Shown: positions 44,760-56,040 of the stretch, in pieces
Numbering within the stretch: the stretch's first letter is position 1
Layout: every line of letters starts with the position of its first letter
DNA from: Saposhnikovia divaricata
Taxonomy: Eukaryota; Streptophyta; Magnoliopsida; Apiales; Apiaceae
Direction: 5' to 3'
Length of the DNA stretch: 64,000 nt
Assembly (NCBI GenBank): GCA_036435485.1
Contig: CM071598.1
Span: 141,898,148-141,962,147 of the forward strand
Notes under the pieces: model-generated
The model's database searches: none
The model's input: the letters and a program-made list of their open reading frames with translations, nothing else
Told to the model about the DNA's origin: nothing
Program-made: the position numbers and the translations under genes

Positions 44760-47700
44760 GAGATAGAGAGTGAGAGATTTTGGGGAGAATCGGAATCGGA
44801 GGTATTCCCTTTTCGTTTTATTAATTTATTTTTCGATGTAATTGTTAATTTCCATGTTAGATTAAATTGTGATAAAAAATGGTAATTTAATTAGTTTTAA
44901 ATTGCGACTATTGCTTTAATTTTCGTATTGAGGAATATTTAAATTTCAAGTATATTGTTTTAATTTTTGAAGTTTAAATTGAAAGATTATAGTCGTTAAA
45001 TGTGATTGTGAGGTTGAATTGCGAGTTGAGTATATTAATTCTCGTAAGTAGATTAATATTGTAAATTACTTGTTGTTGGTTTATATGGATTAAATGATGT
45101 GGTTGAGTCATTATAATTGATAAATGCTAAGTGTAAATCGTTGTTGTCATATCAAGTGTAAATAGAAGGGTTGGCTAAATTGTAAAGGTCTATGTGCTAA
45201 ATGTTAAAGGTCGAGTTATAGTATTTGTCGGATATTATGCTTGTCGAGTACTTGGTGGTAAATTATATGTGGTGGTGAGCTATTTGTATGGTTTTAAAAT
45301 GTGATTTATATCAAAGATTAATTTTTTGATTATGTGATTATCTGCGAGGACTTGCAATGAGATCACAAGTCTTAAATGTCAATATTTAAAGACTTGTGTA
45401 ATTCTCTTCAACTAGTTCCTCGGGCTTACGAATATCCGTGATTAGCTATCACGAGTATAATTAATATACTTGAGTGATGTGATCATCGATATAGCGTAAG
45501 TAATAGTTAGTGCTAGGGGTTGTTCCCTAGGGCTTACGAACATCAATGATTGATTGTCACGTGTATCATTAAAATGCGTGAGAAATACGATCATTGGTGT
45601 AGCGTAAGTAGTAGTGTAATGTAAATTTCTTATGTGCTAGTTGCCGCATGTTCGGGCGGGTACTTTTCATTAATTGTTTACTTTTATGTTGCTGCAAGTT
45701 GAGGCAGGTTTATTTTTGTAAAAGCAGGGTTGAATTATTTTGATTGATATTGAGGGGCTGTGCCCATAGTCCGATAAACGAATACTTCATGCCGAAATTT
45801 TCTAAAAATTCCCTGCAAATCTATTTTAAATCTATTTAATCTACTTGATTTGATGATGTGAAAGTATATTATGAATTTGTTGTGAAGAGGTTGCCTAGAG
45901 GATATCTAAGTAATAAATGGTCAGCTATGTTAAGTGTTTATTTGACTTAGTTGGTTATACTAACGCTATTTTGTGAATATGATAGTATATGTTTATATAT
46001 GTTATATGTGCAAGCGTTATAGGACGCGCATGGGTAGATTAGAGCAAATAATAAGATTTTTGTTTGGTTGGATACTAAAATGGCGTTTGACCTTGAAAAG
46101 GTTCGGATAGGAGACCTGGTCAAGAACATTGCGCGGGTAGACGGAAAAATGAACAGAAGGACAAGTGTCAAAGTTGACGGATGTATAGACATGGAAGGTG
46201 GTGAGATATGAAGTAGAAATGAAGGTGGGACCAATTAAGAGACTAGCAAGTAAAGAATAGAGTTGGATGTAAAGTGAGTCATGGATCGATGTATACGATC
46301 GAGAACTTCGTATAACAAGGCAAGTGTTATTGCTATTCATTTATTGTTCAAGTGATGCAATTTAGTTATCTATCGTGCGAACTAATTTGGTCAAGTATAG
46401 TGGAAGATGACATATGAACTTCTTCAAATTAGCATGATGATGTTTAATTTCCCTACCAATAGTCCACATGTCGATTTTACAAAGAATCTTATAAATAATC
46501 CTTTTCACATTTTGACAAAGGAATGTCATTTCCTCTATTTTTGTCAGATACTCTTAAGAATTTTCTAAACAAGGAAAACCAAGTTTTCTTAACTTTTATG
46601 AGAACCTGCTGGCAAATTCCTGACTAAGCATATTTTTCACCAATGGACCCCATTTAAAAAGACGTTTTCTTTCAAATTAATCTGAACCTTTCCATATTGA
46701 AACTGTTTTGCCAAATACTTGTTTTAAGTTATTTTATCCGCTTATGTAAGCTCAAACTCTGAATTGTGTATAAGTTTTATTAAAAGCCCCACACTTGACC
46801 ATATCCTTACTTTAGTCTAGAATTTAAGTTGCTGAAATCTGATTCTAAATTATATCCTTATTCTTGCTCAAATGAAATTTCTCTTTACATAAGTTGCTGA
46901 TGTTATAAATTCCAATTATTCATATTCATCTTGTTGGTATTTATGCGAATTGTCATTCTTTATATTTTCCACCCTACTTAGTACCGAACTTGTCGGTATT
47001 TACTTAAGATCTTGATTATCTGGTTATTCCCTTTGTGGTATCGAACTTGTCGATACTAGACGATGATATCGTTTTTTATTAACTCCTAATCTTGAGTTGT
47101 TATTCTAGACGTGAGGTTCCAGTGGTTGGATATCAGGGTTGTCGATTGTCCCGACACCTAATGTGTTTGAATTAGAATTGGAAATGTTTTCAGATGTCCC
47201 TTCGGGGAGACCATATTATGGTCAGAGGAGTCCCTTCGGGGAGACCAGTTTAATGGTCAAAATTGAGGCCAATGTGTGCCATGGATCCAATTAAGGACAT
47301 TACTGTGTGCGTTTGTCCGGGGTTAGTGCGTGATTGATCAGCAGCCTAACCTTGATGTTTTTTTAAAAATAAATAAAAATTCCAATTCTAATCTATGCTC
47401 TGAGACTGTGATGTCTAGTTCTTGACTCCTTGGAAGTCAGCTTTGATAATATTTTGATATCAGAACTTTTATCAGTTCTAGTTTCAGTTGCTCTTTATTA
47501 ATGGTGAATTGTTGGCCTCGTGTCAATCTAAAAGTTGATCTCACTGATTCTTTCAAATAATGAGAAGAAATTCCTTTTGTTTATCAGAATTGTCAACGGT
47601 TATTTTAAACTTGTTATCACTATTGCACTTGCTGAGCATTGTTGGCTCACTCTTGCTTGTTTGTTTTCTTCAGCTAATAGAAGAGATTAGTGAACCTAGT

Positions 47701-48016
47701 AATGGTCAAGGGGTATTGCTTTCCAGCAGCAAGAGGAGACGATCGGGTTACGGATTTTCGTCGATTAGTGGTTGGAAATTGGTCAATGTTGGATATCTAG
47801 TTAGACAGTGATTTTTTTTACATTCATATAAATTGTATAATATTCTTTTATTCTGAGACTGGGTTGTAATAATGATTTTCGATAGTTTTATACCATAACC
47901 TGTATGCGATCTTGGTTAAGGGGTTTTATTATTAAATGTTGTTTATATTCAGTGATGTATAATATTGTTTATAGTTAGTGGCCTCATATCTGTACCCCGG
48001 ATTTTGGGATGCTACA
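43792..48016 (+). repeat. 3' LTR of the chromovirus-like element (4225 bp)
   Basis: It starts TATAACAACC (TG mutated to TA) after the purine tract and ends GGGATGCTACA. It holds a GA microsatellite at 44710-44756 and a twice-repeated TCCCTTCGGGGAGACCA (47200-47250). Blocks near 45780-45800 and 47190-47280 reappear inverted in 50846-51660, marking related LTR families. Frames inside (for example 47560-47811) look like chance. Confidence 0.7.
44710..44756. repeat. GA microsatellite
   Basis: About 23 GA units inside the chromovirus-like LTR, about 200 bp after a TATATAT stretch. Confidence 0.95.
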
Positions 48017-48573
48017 GATTAAATGTTGAAGAGGATGACTAAAAACATGACTCGAGTTTAATCTATAATATTCGGTTAAAGGGATTATATTACATGAAAA
48101 CATTAATCACGAAAGGTTTAATTGGATCACCAATTATTATTATTACTTGGGTAGCAATGATGTATTACTAGATGCCGCTCATTGTTTACGACTTTAAATT
48201 AGATTTAAAATTGTTGCCAACGTAATAATAACCTACAGGGTCACACACATAGAATGCTTGAAGGAGAAATAATTTAAATTATGAATTTAAATTAAATAAG
48301 TGATTTGTTCTATTTATAATATTAATTAAGTATGACTTAATTAATTAAATAAATAGAAAAACAGAATTACTTAAACTAATTCTGAAATCAGTTATTAATT
48401 AAATAAGTAAGACTTAATTAATTAATAAATTGGAATTTCAGATTAGCATTAATTATAATTGGATTATAATTAGAAAAACATATTCTTCTCTATATATATC
48501 TCTTTATGGGCTCATTTTAGAAAACAAGAAACATATTCTAAAACCCTAGCCGCATTGAGAGAGCGAAGAAGAT

Positions 48574-48636
<63 letters not shown>

Positions 48637-48904
48637 TTGTTTTCGGATGCTAGTACACATCAATCCTTCGAGTACAAGCGTTCGTGTGGATACTGCAGAT
48701 CGTAGATCGCGAGAGCGGGATACGTGGTGATCGTGAAAACTTTGGAACTAAATGATTCTTCCCCCTCATAACTGTTAAAGCTTCTTTAAGTTAAAGATTC
48801 CTACTACGAATTAAATATTTGTTTCGCATGGATCCTGCGGTGGGTTTCGATGTTTTTAATTTATTTTTCGTTTTTCTGATACGTTTGTTACTCGAAACCC
48901 AACA
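48017..48904 (+). repeat. 5' LTR of copia-like element, right part
   Basis: Continues the LTR interrupted at 42500. It contains a TATATATATC stretch at about 48490, a GA microsatellite (48581-48632) and ends CGAAACCCAACA one base before the primer site. Confidence 0.6.
48581..48632. repeat. GA microsatellite
   Basis: About 26 GA units about 90 bp downstream of a TATA-like stretch in the copia-like LTR, i.e. in the likely transcribed leader. Confidence 0.95.
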
Positions 48905-48905
48905 A

Positions 48906-48917
48906 TGGCATCAGAGC
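48906..48917 (+). promoter_or_regulatory. Primer binding site, initiator-Met tRNA type
   Basis: TGGCATCAGAGC differs at one base from the usual TGGTATCAGAGC. It lies one base after the LTR end. Confidence 0.8.
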
Positions 48918-50845
48918 TACTTGCGAAACATTTTAATTCGTTATATGTTTAACAGTTTTGATGATATAAGCATGTATGTGATTATTTTCCCCGTCTTCGT
49001 GTTGACGCAAGATGCTTGTATGTATATGTATGTATATGTTTTGAATATTTGATATTCATGAGAATTGTATAATCATGTGATGATTGTATATATCGCTGTA
49101 TGTATATGATACATGTTTGTTTTTATTATGGTGATTGTATACGATACGATTTCCGAAAAATTGTGCAGATTTAGTGAAATTTGCGCACTGTGTCTGATTT
49201 TCGCGTAAAAGATATTTTTTTTCTGGAATCGTGCCACTGGGCAATACTGACATAGTCAGGTTCACATCTGTAAGCCGTTTGATGTAGCCTGTAAACAACG
49301 ATTTATGGTTTTTTGATTTAATTTCGAATTTTCTGAAAATTGTTTTTGGAGTTATAACTTATTAGATCATATTGGATATGTTGTGTTGATGATGTGTTGA
49401 TGATGGTCATATAACCTGTATATATATTGATATACACATGATATATGTTTGTTCTTGTTATGAGAATCGTATTCGATATGATTTCTGAAAAGCTGCGCAG
49501 ATCTGGTGAAATTTGTCCGGTATCCGAATTTGACAAAAGAGTACATTTTCGGAAAGGGAAACGAGCGTTTGATGCCGTTTATTACCTCAAAACGACGATT
49601 TATTCTTTTTAGAATTTGATTCTGATTTTCTTGTTTTTGCGTTATATGATTTCTTTTATTGGATCATATGAAATATGATATGGTTTAATATGATTAGATA
49701 ATAGGACATGTTCTTTAATTGTTACTTGATCATGGTGATTGGTTATGGCCTTAATGACCCATATGTTAGTGGTTTTGATATGCATTTATGGTTTTGGTTT
49801 TATAAATACGACTTTCATGTCATTTTCTTCATTCTTGTAATTGTTTAACCTCGAATGTAACTTGAGTTTTATTATGTAAGTACATTAGTATAGGTTGTAT
49901 TCAATTATTCAATGTAATGCACTTGAAGATTGAAGGAAGATCCAAGAGGAAGAGTAACCAAGGAGACAAGAAGAATGAAGACATGTAATTGTATATATAT
50001 TTTTCCACCACAGATTGACCTTGATCCTTTCATTAGCTTGAAAGGATCATATAGGATAAAGGCCATAACCAAGAACATTTACATACTGCACTTTACATAT
50101 TGATGTATGAATGTATGTGTAGGATACATAATGATGCATGCTTTAATTAGATTAATCATGTATGAATGTATGTATTAGATACATCACCCATGCCATGCTT
50201 ACTTAAACAAGATAAAATCTGTAACGACTCGAGAATTTATAATTAAACAGAACGATTATGAGATTTCTGTGTTTATGAAACACGAAATTAAATAAAAAAT
50301 TTCAATGACTTCGATATGGGGAGATTTTGTCAACAACGGGCCATGCTTGTAAGGAAGTCGGGTATTAAGCGAGACCACTATGTCTTTTCCGACAACCTGG
50401 AAATCAAACCATTGAGAATATTGATTTGAAGTATTTAATTCAAGGAAAAATTGGGAATCTCTTTATGATGGGATCATGGTCGTTTTTAATTAACAAATCC
50501 CTAAAGAATAAATATTAAGTTTGAGATGCCTTCCAAATGGGAAACACTCGTCAAGACCTAGATCGACAAAGGGTGGGTTCGCAAAAGCGAAGTACCCTCG
50601 TCTATCGTGGTAAGGTGCGATGGAGTAAATTAGTGATACTTAACTGTTAGACCATTATGTTCGACTTAACTAAGTGACCACAATAGGATTATGAACTTAG
50701 AGGCATAGAGTTTGGTAAGATTTATTGGATAAATATGAACAAATGTTGTTATGTGAACAAATGTTGTTCTACCAAACTATCCAAGAGTTATATATGATAT
50801 AATTGACAAATGTTGTCCACCTAAATAATCATTTTAAGGAGAAAA
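48918..50845 (+). other. Non-coding interior of the copia-like element
   Basis: No frame above about 80 codons and no gag, protease, integrase or RT motif on either strand. A doubled AACAAATGTTGTT block at about 50739 and 50755 and a purine tract at 50831-50845 are the only features I can name. Long non-coding interiors are typical of non-autonomous LTR elements. Confidence 0.55.
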
Positions 50846-52410
50846 TGTCACGCCCTCTTGATCTGGGGTCATGATCGGGGCGTCACTACATATATCTAAA
50901 TGCGGTAACCCAGTGAAATATTATAAAATTTCGGCACGAAGTATTCGTAAATTAGACTATCCACCTGTAATTCAAACCCTGAATACATAAACCCTACTGA
51001 CCATAATAATAAAACATAATATATCGACCCCACTATTAACCTGGATCTTTAACAGGTAGTGGTATGAAACAAGCAAACTAATAAACTAAGTTATTTCCAT
51101 TACAATACCAAAATCTTTTATCAAAAGTTAAATACAATCCACAATTATAAACTAACTAGCTGACACTATTACTTCTAACCCTGCCTATAGCTCAAAAGCC
51201 TTCCTGCTACCAAAGCCAATACTAGTGCCTAAGATCCACAACTCGCACTTCTTTGACAATGCCTTAAGATGTACCACCTTCTTTCTTAATTGAAAAGGGT
51301 TATGAACAATAAAAAGTGAGCCAAATGCTCAGCAAGTAACAATAATAATGCAAAGGAATCAACAGCAGAAATATGGATACAACAATATAAGAATCAATCT
51401 TTGACATTTTTCCACAGCTTTGAAGATTTTATAAATTCATCTCGGGTAGGGGCATCAATCATATTTTATTTTAATCATTTAATTTAAATTTAAGTTTCTT
51501 GTTAAAAACCGGACTATACGGGTGATCAACCACGTAATGTCCCCATACCGGACACTAGGTCCCTCTGGACTTTGAATATTGGGTTCCCAATTAAGCAACA
51601 CATTGGCCTCTGTTGCTGGACTAGGACCACCCTAGCCTCTTACGCCAATTTAATATGCTGGACTAGGACAACCCTAGCCTCTTACGCTAATTTAAAATAA
51701 TTAATTAAATGTCTGTAAAATGGGTCAAGTTTCGACAAAAGAATTTCTTATACAAAAATTCAGAGCAGGGAAATTTTCTATTTAATTGAAGGATAGATGG
51801 CTAAAGGTCAAATAAACAATTCGATTTAATTGCATAAGGCTCGCAAGGTAGGGTTCAAGTGTCATTCACAAGTATTTAAAAATAAGGGTTTATCAAGCTA
51901 TTGTCAATTTAGAGGGGTAATACAAGGTGATATCAAATATGGTATGGCTCGGAGAAATTAGGAATATAAGCAACAAGGGTTATTAATTATTTAAGAATAA
52001 AACAAAGGTTAGGGATTTAAGTTTAATTCAAGGGTTATAGGGTATAGTTATGTTGGTGTGAATTAAGGAAATAGATATGAACTAATGTTTAAGCTTATGA
52101 AAAAGGTATGTTCTACAACCAGGTTTATAATTCAACGAGAATTTGAATAAGCATGGGAGTACAATAGTCTAAACAGCAAACAATAAGGGTAAACAAGAGA
52201 TATAAGGGATTAAGCAATAGTTTATACGATTCAACATTTCAGTACAAAAGGTTCGACAATTAACTTGAAAGAAACAACAATAAGTTATAAGAATTTAAAC
52301 GACAATTCATGGATAATTGAAAGAATCTGAACTTCGATACAAGGTTCGAGTTACTTGCCTTAACACAGTACTTTCACTACTCATTTTCCTTTACCCCTTG
52401 AATCTACGTC
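50846..52410 (-). mobile_element. Minus-strand chromovirus-type LTR fragment
   Basis: On the minus strand it ends in GGGCGTGACA (plus TGTCACGCCC at 50846), a typical Tekay/Del-type LTR end. Inverted blocks match the LTR at 43792-48016, for example AAATTTCGGCACGAAGTATT at 50928 against the 45780 region, and GGCCTC/GAGGCC blocks near 51605 and 47270. The Tat LTR begins at 52411 and cuts it. The last 551 bp (51860-52410) are present again at 58442-58992. Confidence 0.6.
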
Positions 52411-52907
52411 TGATATGGGCTAAAAATAAGCCCTAAAGACACATTTAGTGTTGCATTAATTAGACCCGGTATGGTCCGAACGTGGGGCCCACCAACAGGG
52501 TCCAAAGTCCTATTTTTGATATTAATTTCGTAATTTATATTGAGAGAAATAAACAGCTCAGCAATAAGAGTTGGATAAGGACATTATCTCTACAAGACTT
52601 AGCCTCCAAGGCATCCAATTCGATATGGCAACAGACTCCTACAAGGAAGGAGTCTAGAACTTTCCTCAAGGAGGTGACTTATCTATTAAGTCTTCAACTC
52701 CTACCTTAATTCTAAGGCTTCTCAGCCTATATAAAGGGTCTGACCCCTCACCTCAGAACTACGTTGGCTTGATTCTCTAGCAATACAGAGATACGTAGGC
52801 ATCTTGTGAGGACCGATCAGTCTCGAACGCAAGAACAGCCATTAAAGCTCGAAGCTCACCATCCCTTGTATTTAATACATACAAACCCTCGTTTTTATTC
52901 CACAACA
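52411..52907 (+). repeat. 5' LTR of the Tat derivative (497 bp)
   Basis: It starts TGATATGGGC and ends TTCCACAACA. TATA box TATATAAA at 52728-52735. Start block shared with the minus element's LTR at 20718. Confidence 0.9.
52728..52735 (+). promoter_or_regulatory. LTR TATA box
   Basis: TATATAAA within CCTATATAAAGGG, about 180 bp before the LTR end. The same site recurs at 59310-59317 and, on minus, at 20398-20405. Confidence 0.75.
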
Positions 52908-52909
52908 TT

Positions 52910-52921
52910 TGGCGCCGTCTG
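52910..52921 (+). promoter_or_regulatory. Primer binding site of the Tat derivative
   Basis: TGGCGCCGTCTG follows the LTR end after two T bases. The first nine bases fit the 3' end of plant tRNA-Asp; later bases do not, so the primer is uncertain. Confidence 0.7.
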
Positions 52922-52940
52922 TGGGAAGACAACATCAACC

Positions 52941-55634
52941 ATGGTTCAAACACGAAGAACAACACCAGTTGCAACTGAGGCCATACCTCTCAGATCTGCT
53001 CCACCCATCACCGAACAAGCTCCGCCAGCATCAGGGGCGATTGCCCAACAAGCTCCGCCAGCATCAGGGGCGATCACCCAATCTCAAGTTTCTCAACAAT
53101 CAGGGGCGATCCCCCACGTTGAGAGTACATTATCTCCGATTACCCGTACAAGACGAGAAACCAATCCTCTTCAGATGGTGGTCTCTCCTCTGATTGATCC
53201 GAACAACCCATCGCATGGGGTCCAGATCCACACTACAGATCTCCCCGTGAGTACTAACCCGACATACGGGCTGCCTAATTATCCTCCTATCCAAGAGACA
53301 GGCCCAAGTGGTCACGCTTTGCAGATCCGAGATCGAGAGTATCACGATTATTCGGGTCCTTATACTGATGAAACCTCCTCCGACGATGAGGATGATGACC
53401 GTGATGAAGCCCCGAGGAGGCGACGTGCTAGTAGAGAACCTCGAAGGAGGACTCAAGACATCCGTGGTGGACAATCTTTGACAACTGCTGAAAGGATCAA
53501 GGCTTATGAGGCCGAGATCTTAAAATTGAAGGAAGATATGGCAAGGGAACAAGCTAGGCTAAATCAAACTCAGCCTCCTCCAACTGCAGGAAGGATTCCC
53601 ATCATTGATTTGGAGAGGTCTTCAAGGAGACAAAGAAGGGCTGATGCCTCATTCGGAAGAACAACCACAAGGATGGAAATTCCCAAGGGAAACCCCAAAG
53701 ATCTGATGCCTCTCGGAGATCCTGATGATCCAACACCCCCGTTCACCGAGGAAGTGATGAATGCTCACATCTCAAGGAAGTTTAAGATGCCTACAATAAA
53801 TGCTTATGATGGAACGGGTGATCCCGCAAACCACGTCAGGACGTTCTCGAACGCACTGCTGCTGCAGCCTGCAAGTGATGCCCTAAAGTGCAGAGCGTTC
53901 CCCCAAACCTTGTCGGGCATGGCTCAGAGATGGTATAGCCGATTGCCTGCGAACTCTATTGGCTCTTTTAAGGAGTTGAGTGCCGCCTTCGTTAGCCAAT
54001 TCATTAGCGGAAGGGTGCATGAGAAGAGCTCCGCATCTCTTATGTATGTGGTGCAAGGAAAGAATGAAAATCTGAGGGACTACCTCAAGAGATTCACTAA
54101 GGAGACCCTGAATATCACTGATTTGGAAAATAAGGTGGCAATGGTAGCCCTGGAGCACGGAACCACTGACCTCTTCTTCAAGAGATCATTGGCGAAGCAT
54201 CCCCCTGAGAACATGGCTGAGCTCCAACGAAGGGCTGATAAGTATATTAAAGCTGAGGATAGCTTGAATAAAGAAACCACCGTAGGTGGAGGAGGAAGTA
54301 ACAATGACTCCAAGAAGCGAAAGCAAGACAAGGACTATGATGATCAAGAGTATGATGCTAGGGACAAGTATCCCCGAACTAGCGAGGACTCCGACTCTGC
54401 CCCTAAGAAGAACCAAGGGTCAAGGTTCACTGAGTATGCAAGGTTGAATACTCCTAGGAGTCGAATCTTGTTGGACATTGAGAATGATAAGGATTTCAGA
54501 TGGCCGAAGCCACTCAGGGGTGATCCCGCAAAGAGAAACCAGAATCAGTATTGCAGATTCCATAGAGACGTGGGGCATGACACTGACGATTGTAAGCAAC
54601 TCAAAGATGAGATTGAGTTTTTGATCCGTAGAGGGAAGCTGAGGCACTTCACTAAGGGTGAAGACCGTGCTAATCAGAGAAGAGACTATAATAGAAGCGA
54701 TGACGATCAAGATCGCAACCCACAGCCCCGAGGGCCAGTAGTCAACATGATCTCAGGAGGCCCAACTGCGGCCGGGACAACTAGGAACTCTAGAAAGGCT
54801 TATGCCCGAGAGGTGTTGCACATCGTGGGAGAGGCCCAGAAGCGTGCAAAAACTGAGGTAGCGATTAGCTTTGATGACTCAGACTTGGAAGGGGTGAAGT
54901 TCCCCCATGATGACCCGTTGGTCATAACTCCTGTGATTGGAAACTCGGAGGTGAAGCGAGTCTTGATAGACAATGGAGCTTCCGTTGACATTCTGTTTCA
55001 TGATGCGTTTGTGAAGATGGGATACGCTGATTCTCAGTTGACCCCCAATAACATGCCTATATACGGATTTAATGGAGTAAAATCCAAAGTTGAAGGGACT
55101 ATTCAGCTGCCTGTAACTATTGGGCAAGAGCCCAAGGAGGCCACTCAGATGTTGAACTTCCTGGTAATCAAGGCAGCTTCAACGTACAACGCTATCCTTG
55201 GAAGGACTGGACTTCATGCATTTAAGGCTGTTGCCTCAACCTATCATGTGAAGATCAAGTTCCCTACCAGGAATGGTGTTGGAGAACATAAAGGTGATCA
55301 GAAGATGGCACGAAGCTGTTATGTAGCCTCGTTAAGGCCTGATGGAGTCGGGGGGCAGGTCCTTCCGATTGAAGACATGGATGTCCACAGTGGTAAGGAA
55401 CACAAAGAAAGGTCAGCAGAGGACATCACACAGAAGCCTCGGACAGCCATTGAGGCTAAGGCGTTAACTGACTTTGTGGTTGAGTGCAGCATTGGCAACC
55501 GAGAAGTTGGGGGGCAGGAGGTAGTACCCCGAGCAGGAAGTGAACTGCAAAATAAGAATGAGGAGACCAGAAGGAGTGGCGGGTGCTCTATTTTGATGGA
55601 GAATCAAAAACAAAATCAAGTGGTGCAGGCCTAG
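52941..55634 (+). CDS. Gag-protease polyprotein, open 897-codon frame with truncated pol fusion
   Basis: I chose the ATG at 52941 (MVQTRRTTPVATEAIP), 20 bases after the primer site; an upstream in-frame ATG at 52806 lies inside the LTR and the minus relative starts at the equivalent codon. Residues about 15-60 hold QAPPASGAI-type repeats, 145-190 an acidic/Arg-rich stretch. The Retrotrans_gag domain spans about 265-430 (YDGTGDPANHVRTFSN, RWYSRLPANSIGSFKEL, FVSQFISGRVHEKSS). A zinc-knuckle-like CRFHRDVGHDTDDC is near 537 and the retropepsin site LIDNGASVDILFHDAF near 674. After QVLPIEDMDV the frame jumps, near 830, to the pol linker KPRTAIEAKALTDFVVEC, so RT and RNase H are deleted in frame; the last codons run out of frame over a second-RNase-H start. 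An intact capsid/protease frame could be expressed; conservation is not proven. Confidence 0.88.
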   Translation: MVQTRRTTPVATEAIPLRSAPPITEQAPPASGAIAQQAPPASGAITQSQVSQQSGAIPHVESTLSPITRTRRETNPLQMVVSPLIDPNNPSHGVQIHTTDLPVSTNPTYGLPNYPPIQETGPSGHALQIRDREYHDYSGPYTDETSSDDEDDDRDEAPRRRRASREPRRRTQDIRGGQSLTTAERIKAYEAEILKLKEDMAREQARLNQTQPPPTAGRIPIIDLERSSRRQRRADASFGRTTTRMEIPKGNPKDLMPLGDPDDPTPPFTEEVMNAHISRKFKMPTINAYDGTGDPANHVRTFSNALLLQPASDALKCRAFPQTLSGMAQRWYSRLPANSIGSFKELSAAFVSQFISGRVHEKSSASLMYVVQGKNENLRDYLKRFTKETLNITDLENKVAMVALEHGTTDLFFKRSLAKHPPENMAELQRRADKYIKAEDSLNKETTVGGGGSNNDSKKRKQDKDYDDQEYDARDKYPRTSEDSDSAPKKNQGSRFTEYARLNTPRSRILLDIENDKDFRWPKPLRGDPAKRNQNQYCRFHRDVGHDTDDCKQLKDEIEFLIRRGKLRHFTKGEDRANQRRDYNRSDDDQDRNPQPRGPVVNMISGGPTAAGTTRNSRKAYAREVLHIVGEAQKRAKTEVAISFDDSDLEGVKFPHDDPLVITPVIGNSEVKRVLIDNGASVDILFHDAFVKMGYADSQLTPNNMPIYGFNGVKSKVEGTIQLPVTIGQEPKEATQMLNFLVIKAASTYNAILGRTGLHAFKAVASTYHVKIKFPTRNGVGEHKGDQKMARSCYVASLRPDGVGGQVLPIEDMDVHSGKEHKERSAEDITQKPRTAIEAKALTDFVVECSIGNREVGGQEVVPRAGSELQNKNEETRRSGGCSILMENQKQNQVVQA

Positions 55635-56040
55635 TCTTGCAAAACCCCGATTGGGCTTAAGTTATTCTAGTAGGACTTAGCTTCATATTTATATAGTAGA
55701 AGTAGAAATAAGGTTCATTAAAACCATTGCAGAGCATGTTGCTCCGAGTAGGACAGTAGTACTCTATGTAAGGGTTGAACCCATTTCAAGTTATTAATGC
55801 AAGTTTGTTTTCCATTCATTGATTGTGATTTTATTTATGTGCCAAGCACCTGATGTGTGAGTCAAAGAAGACCAAGTACCGAAAATAAAAGAATACACGA
55901 ATGAAAACAAACGAATGCATACCTCGAATGGTAGAGTTAGGTTACGGCAGATAAGAATTTAAGTCCTTGAAGGATCCTGGATAAAGACAAACGTTGAAGT
56001 CTTGATGGAACACCCGCTGAAGAAACATATTGCATAGCAT
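55560..56040 (+). pseudogene. First archaeal-type RNase H scrap and unrelated spacer
   Basis: One frame off the gag-protease frame, 55578-55660 reads WRVLYFDGESKTKSSGAGLV then LQNPDWA and stop, the start of the second RNase H. From about 55660 to 56040 the DNA is non-coding and does not match the minus-strand relative by eye. Confidence 0.65.

Larger units (their letters stand above)
42500..48016 (+). mobile_element. Partial chromovirus-like element (internal remnant plus 3' LTR) inside the copia-like LTR
   Basis: A 4.2-kb LTR (43792-48016) is preceded by a purine tract and by SEDRILLRGKD, the typical pol tail of Tekay/Del-like elements. Upstream only about 1.3 kb of degenerate interior remains and no 5' LTR is present. 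GATT at 42497-42500 and GATTA at 48017-48021 may be what is left of a target duplication. Left boundary is approximate. Confidence 0.6.
41869..50845 (+). mobile_element. Copia-like, largely non-coding LTR element with interrupted 5' LTR
   Basis: The 5' LTR starts TGTTAGTGCCCTAGAGACAA at 41869 and ends ACCCAACA at 48904, followed by the primer site TGGCATCAGAGC. The interior to 50845 has no gag or pol frame, and ends in a purine tract ATTTTAAGGAGAAAA where a 3' LTR would start. Instead TGTCACGCCC of another LTR type begins, so the 3' LTR is missing. The LTR start and short-gapped tRNA-iMet-like site suit Ty1/copia; the empty interior suggests a non-autonomous element. Confidence 0.6.
51860..52907. 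repeat. 1048-bp direct repeat, left copy (551-bp flank plus Tat LTR)
   Basis: From TGTCATTCAC at 51860 to CCACAACA at 52907 the sequence reads the same as 58442-59489; I saw no difference on reading both. The repeat is larger than the LTR itself: it includes 551 bp of the chromovirus-type LTR fragment to the left. Confidence 0.9.

Noticed and set aside
44556..44773. Arg-Glu-rich frames in the chromovirus-like LTR
   Set aside because: They read through the GA microsatellite and GGC-rich stretch; chance frames.
47560..47811. 83-codon plus frame with a hydrophobic N-terminus
   Set aside because: It lies inside the LTR near its 3' end. Leader-like hydrophobicity is a by-product of T-rich sequence.
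53130..55127. Minus-strand frames of 63-114 codons opposite gag
   Set aside because: Shadows of the intact gag-protease frame.
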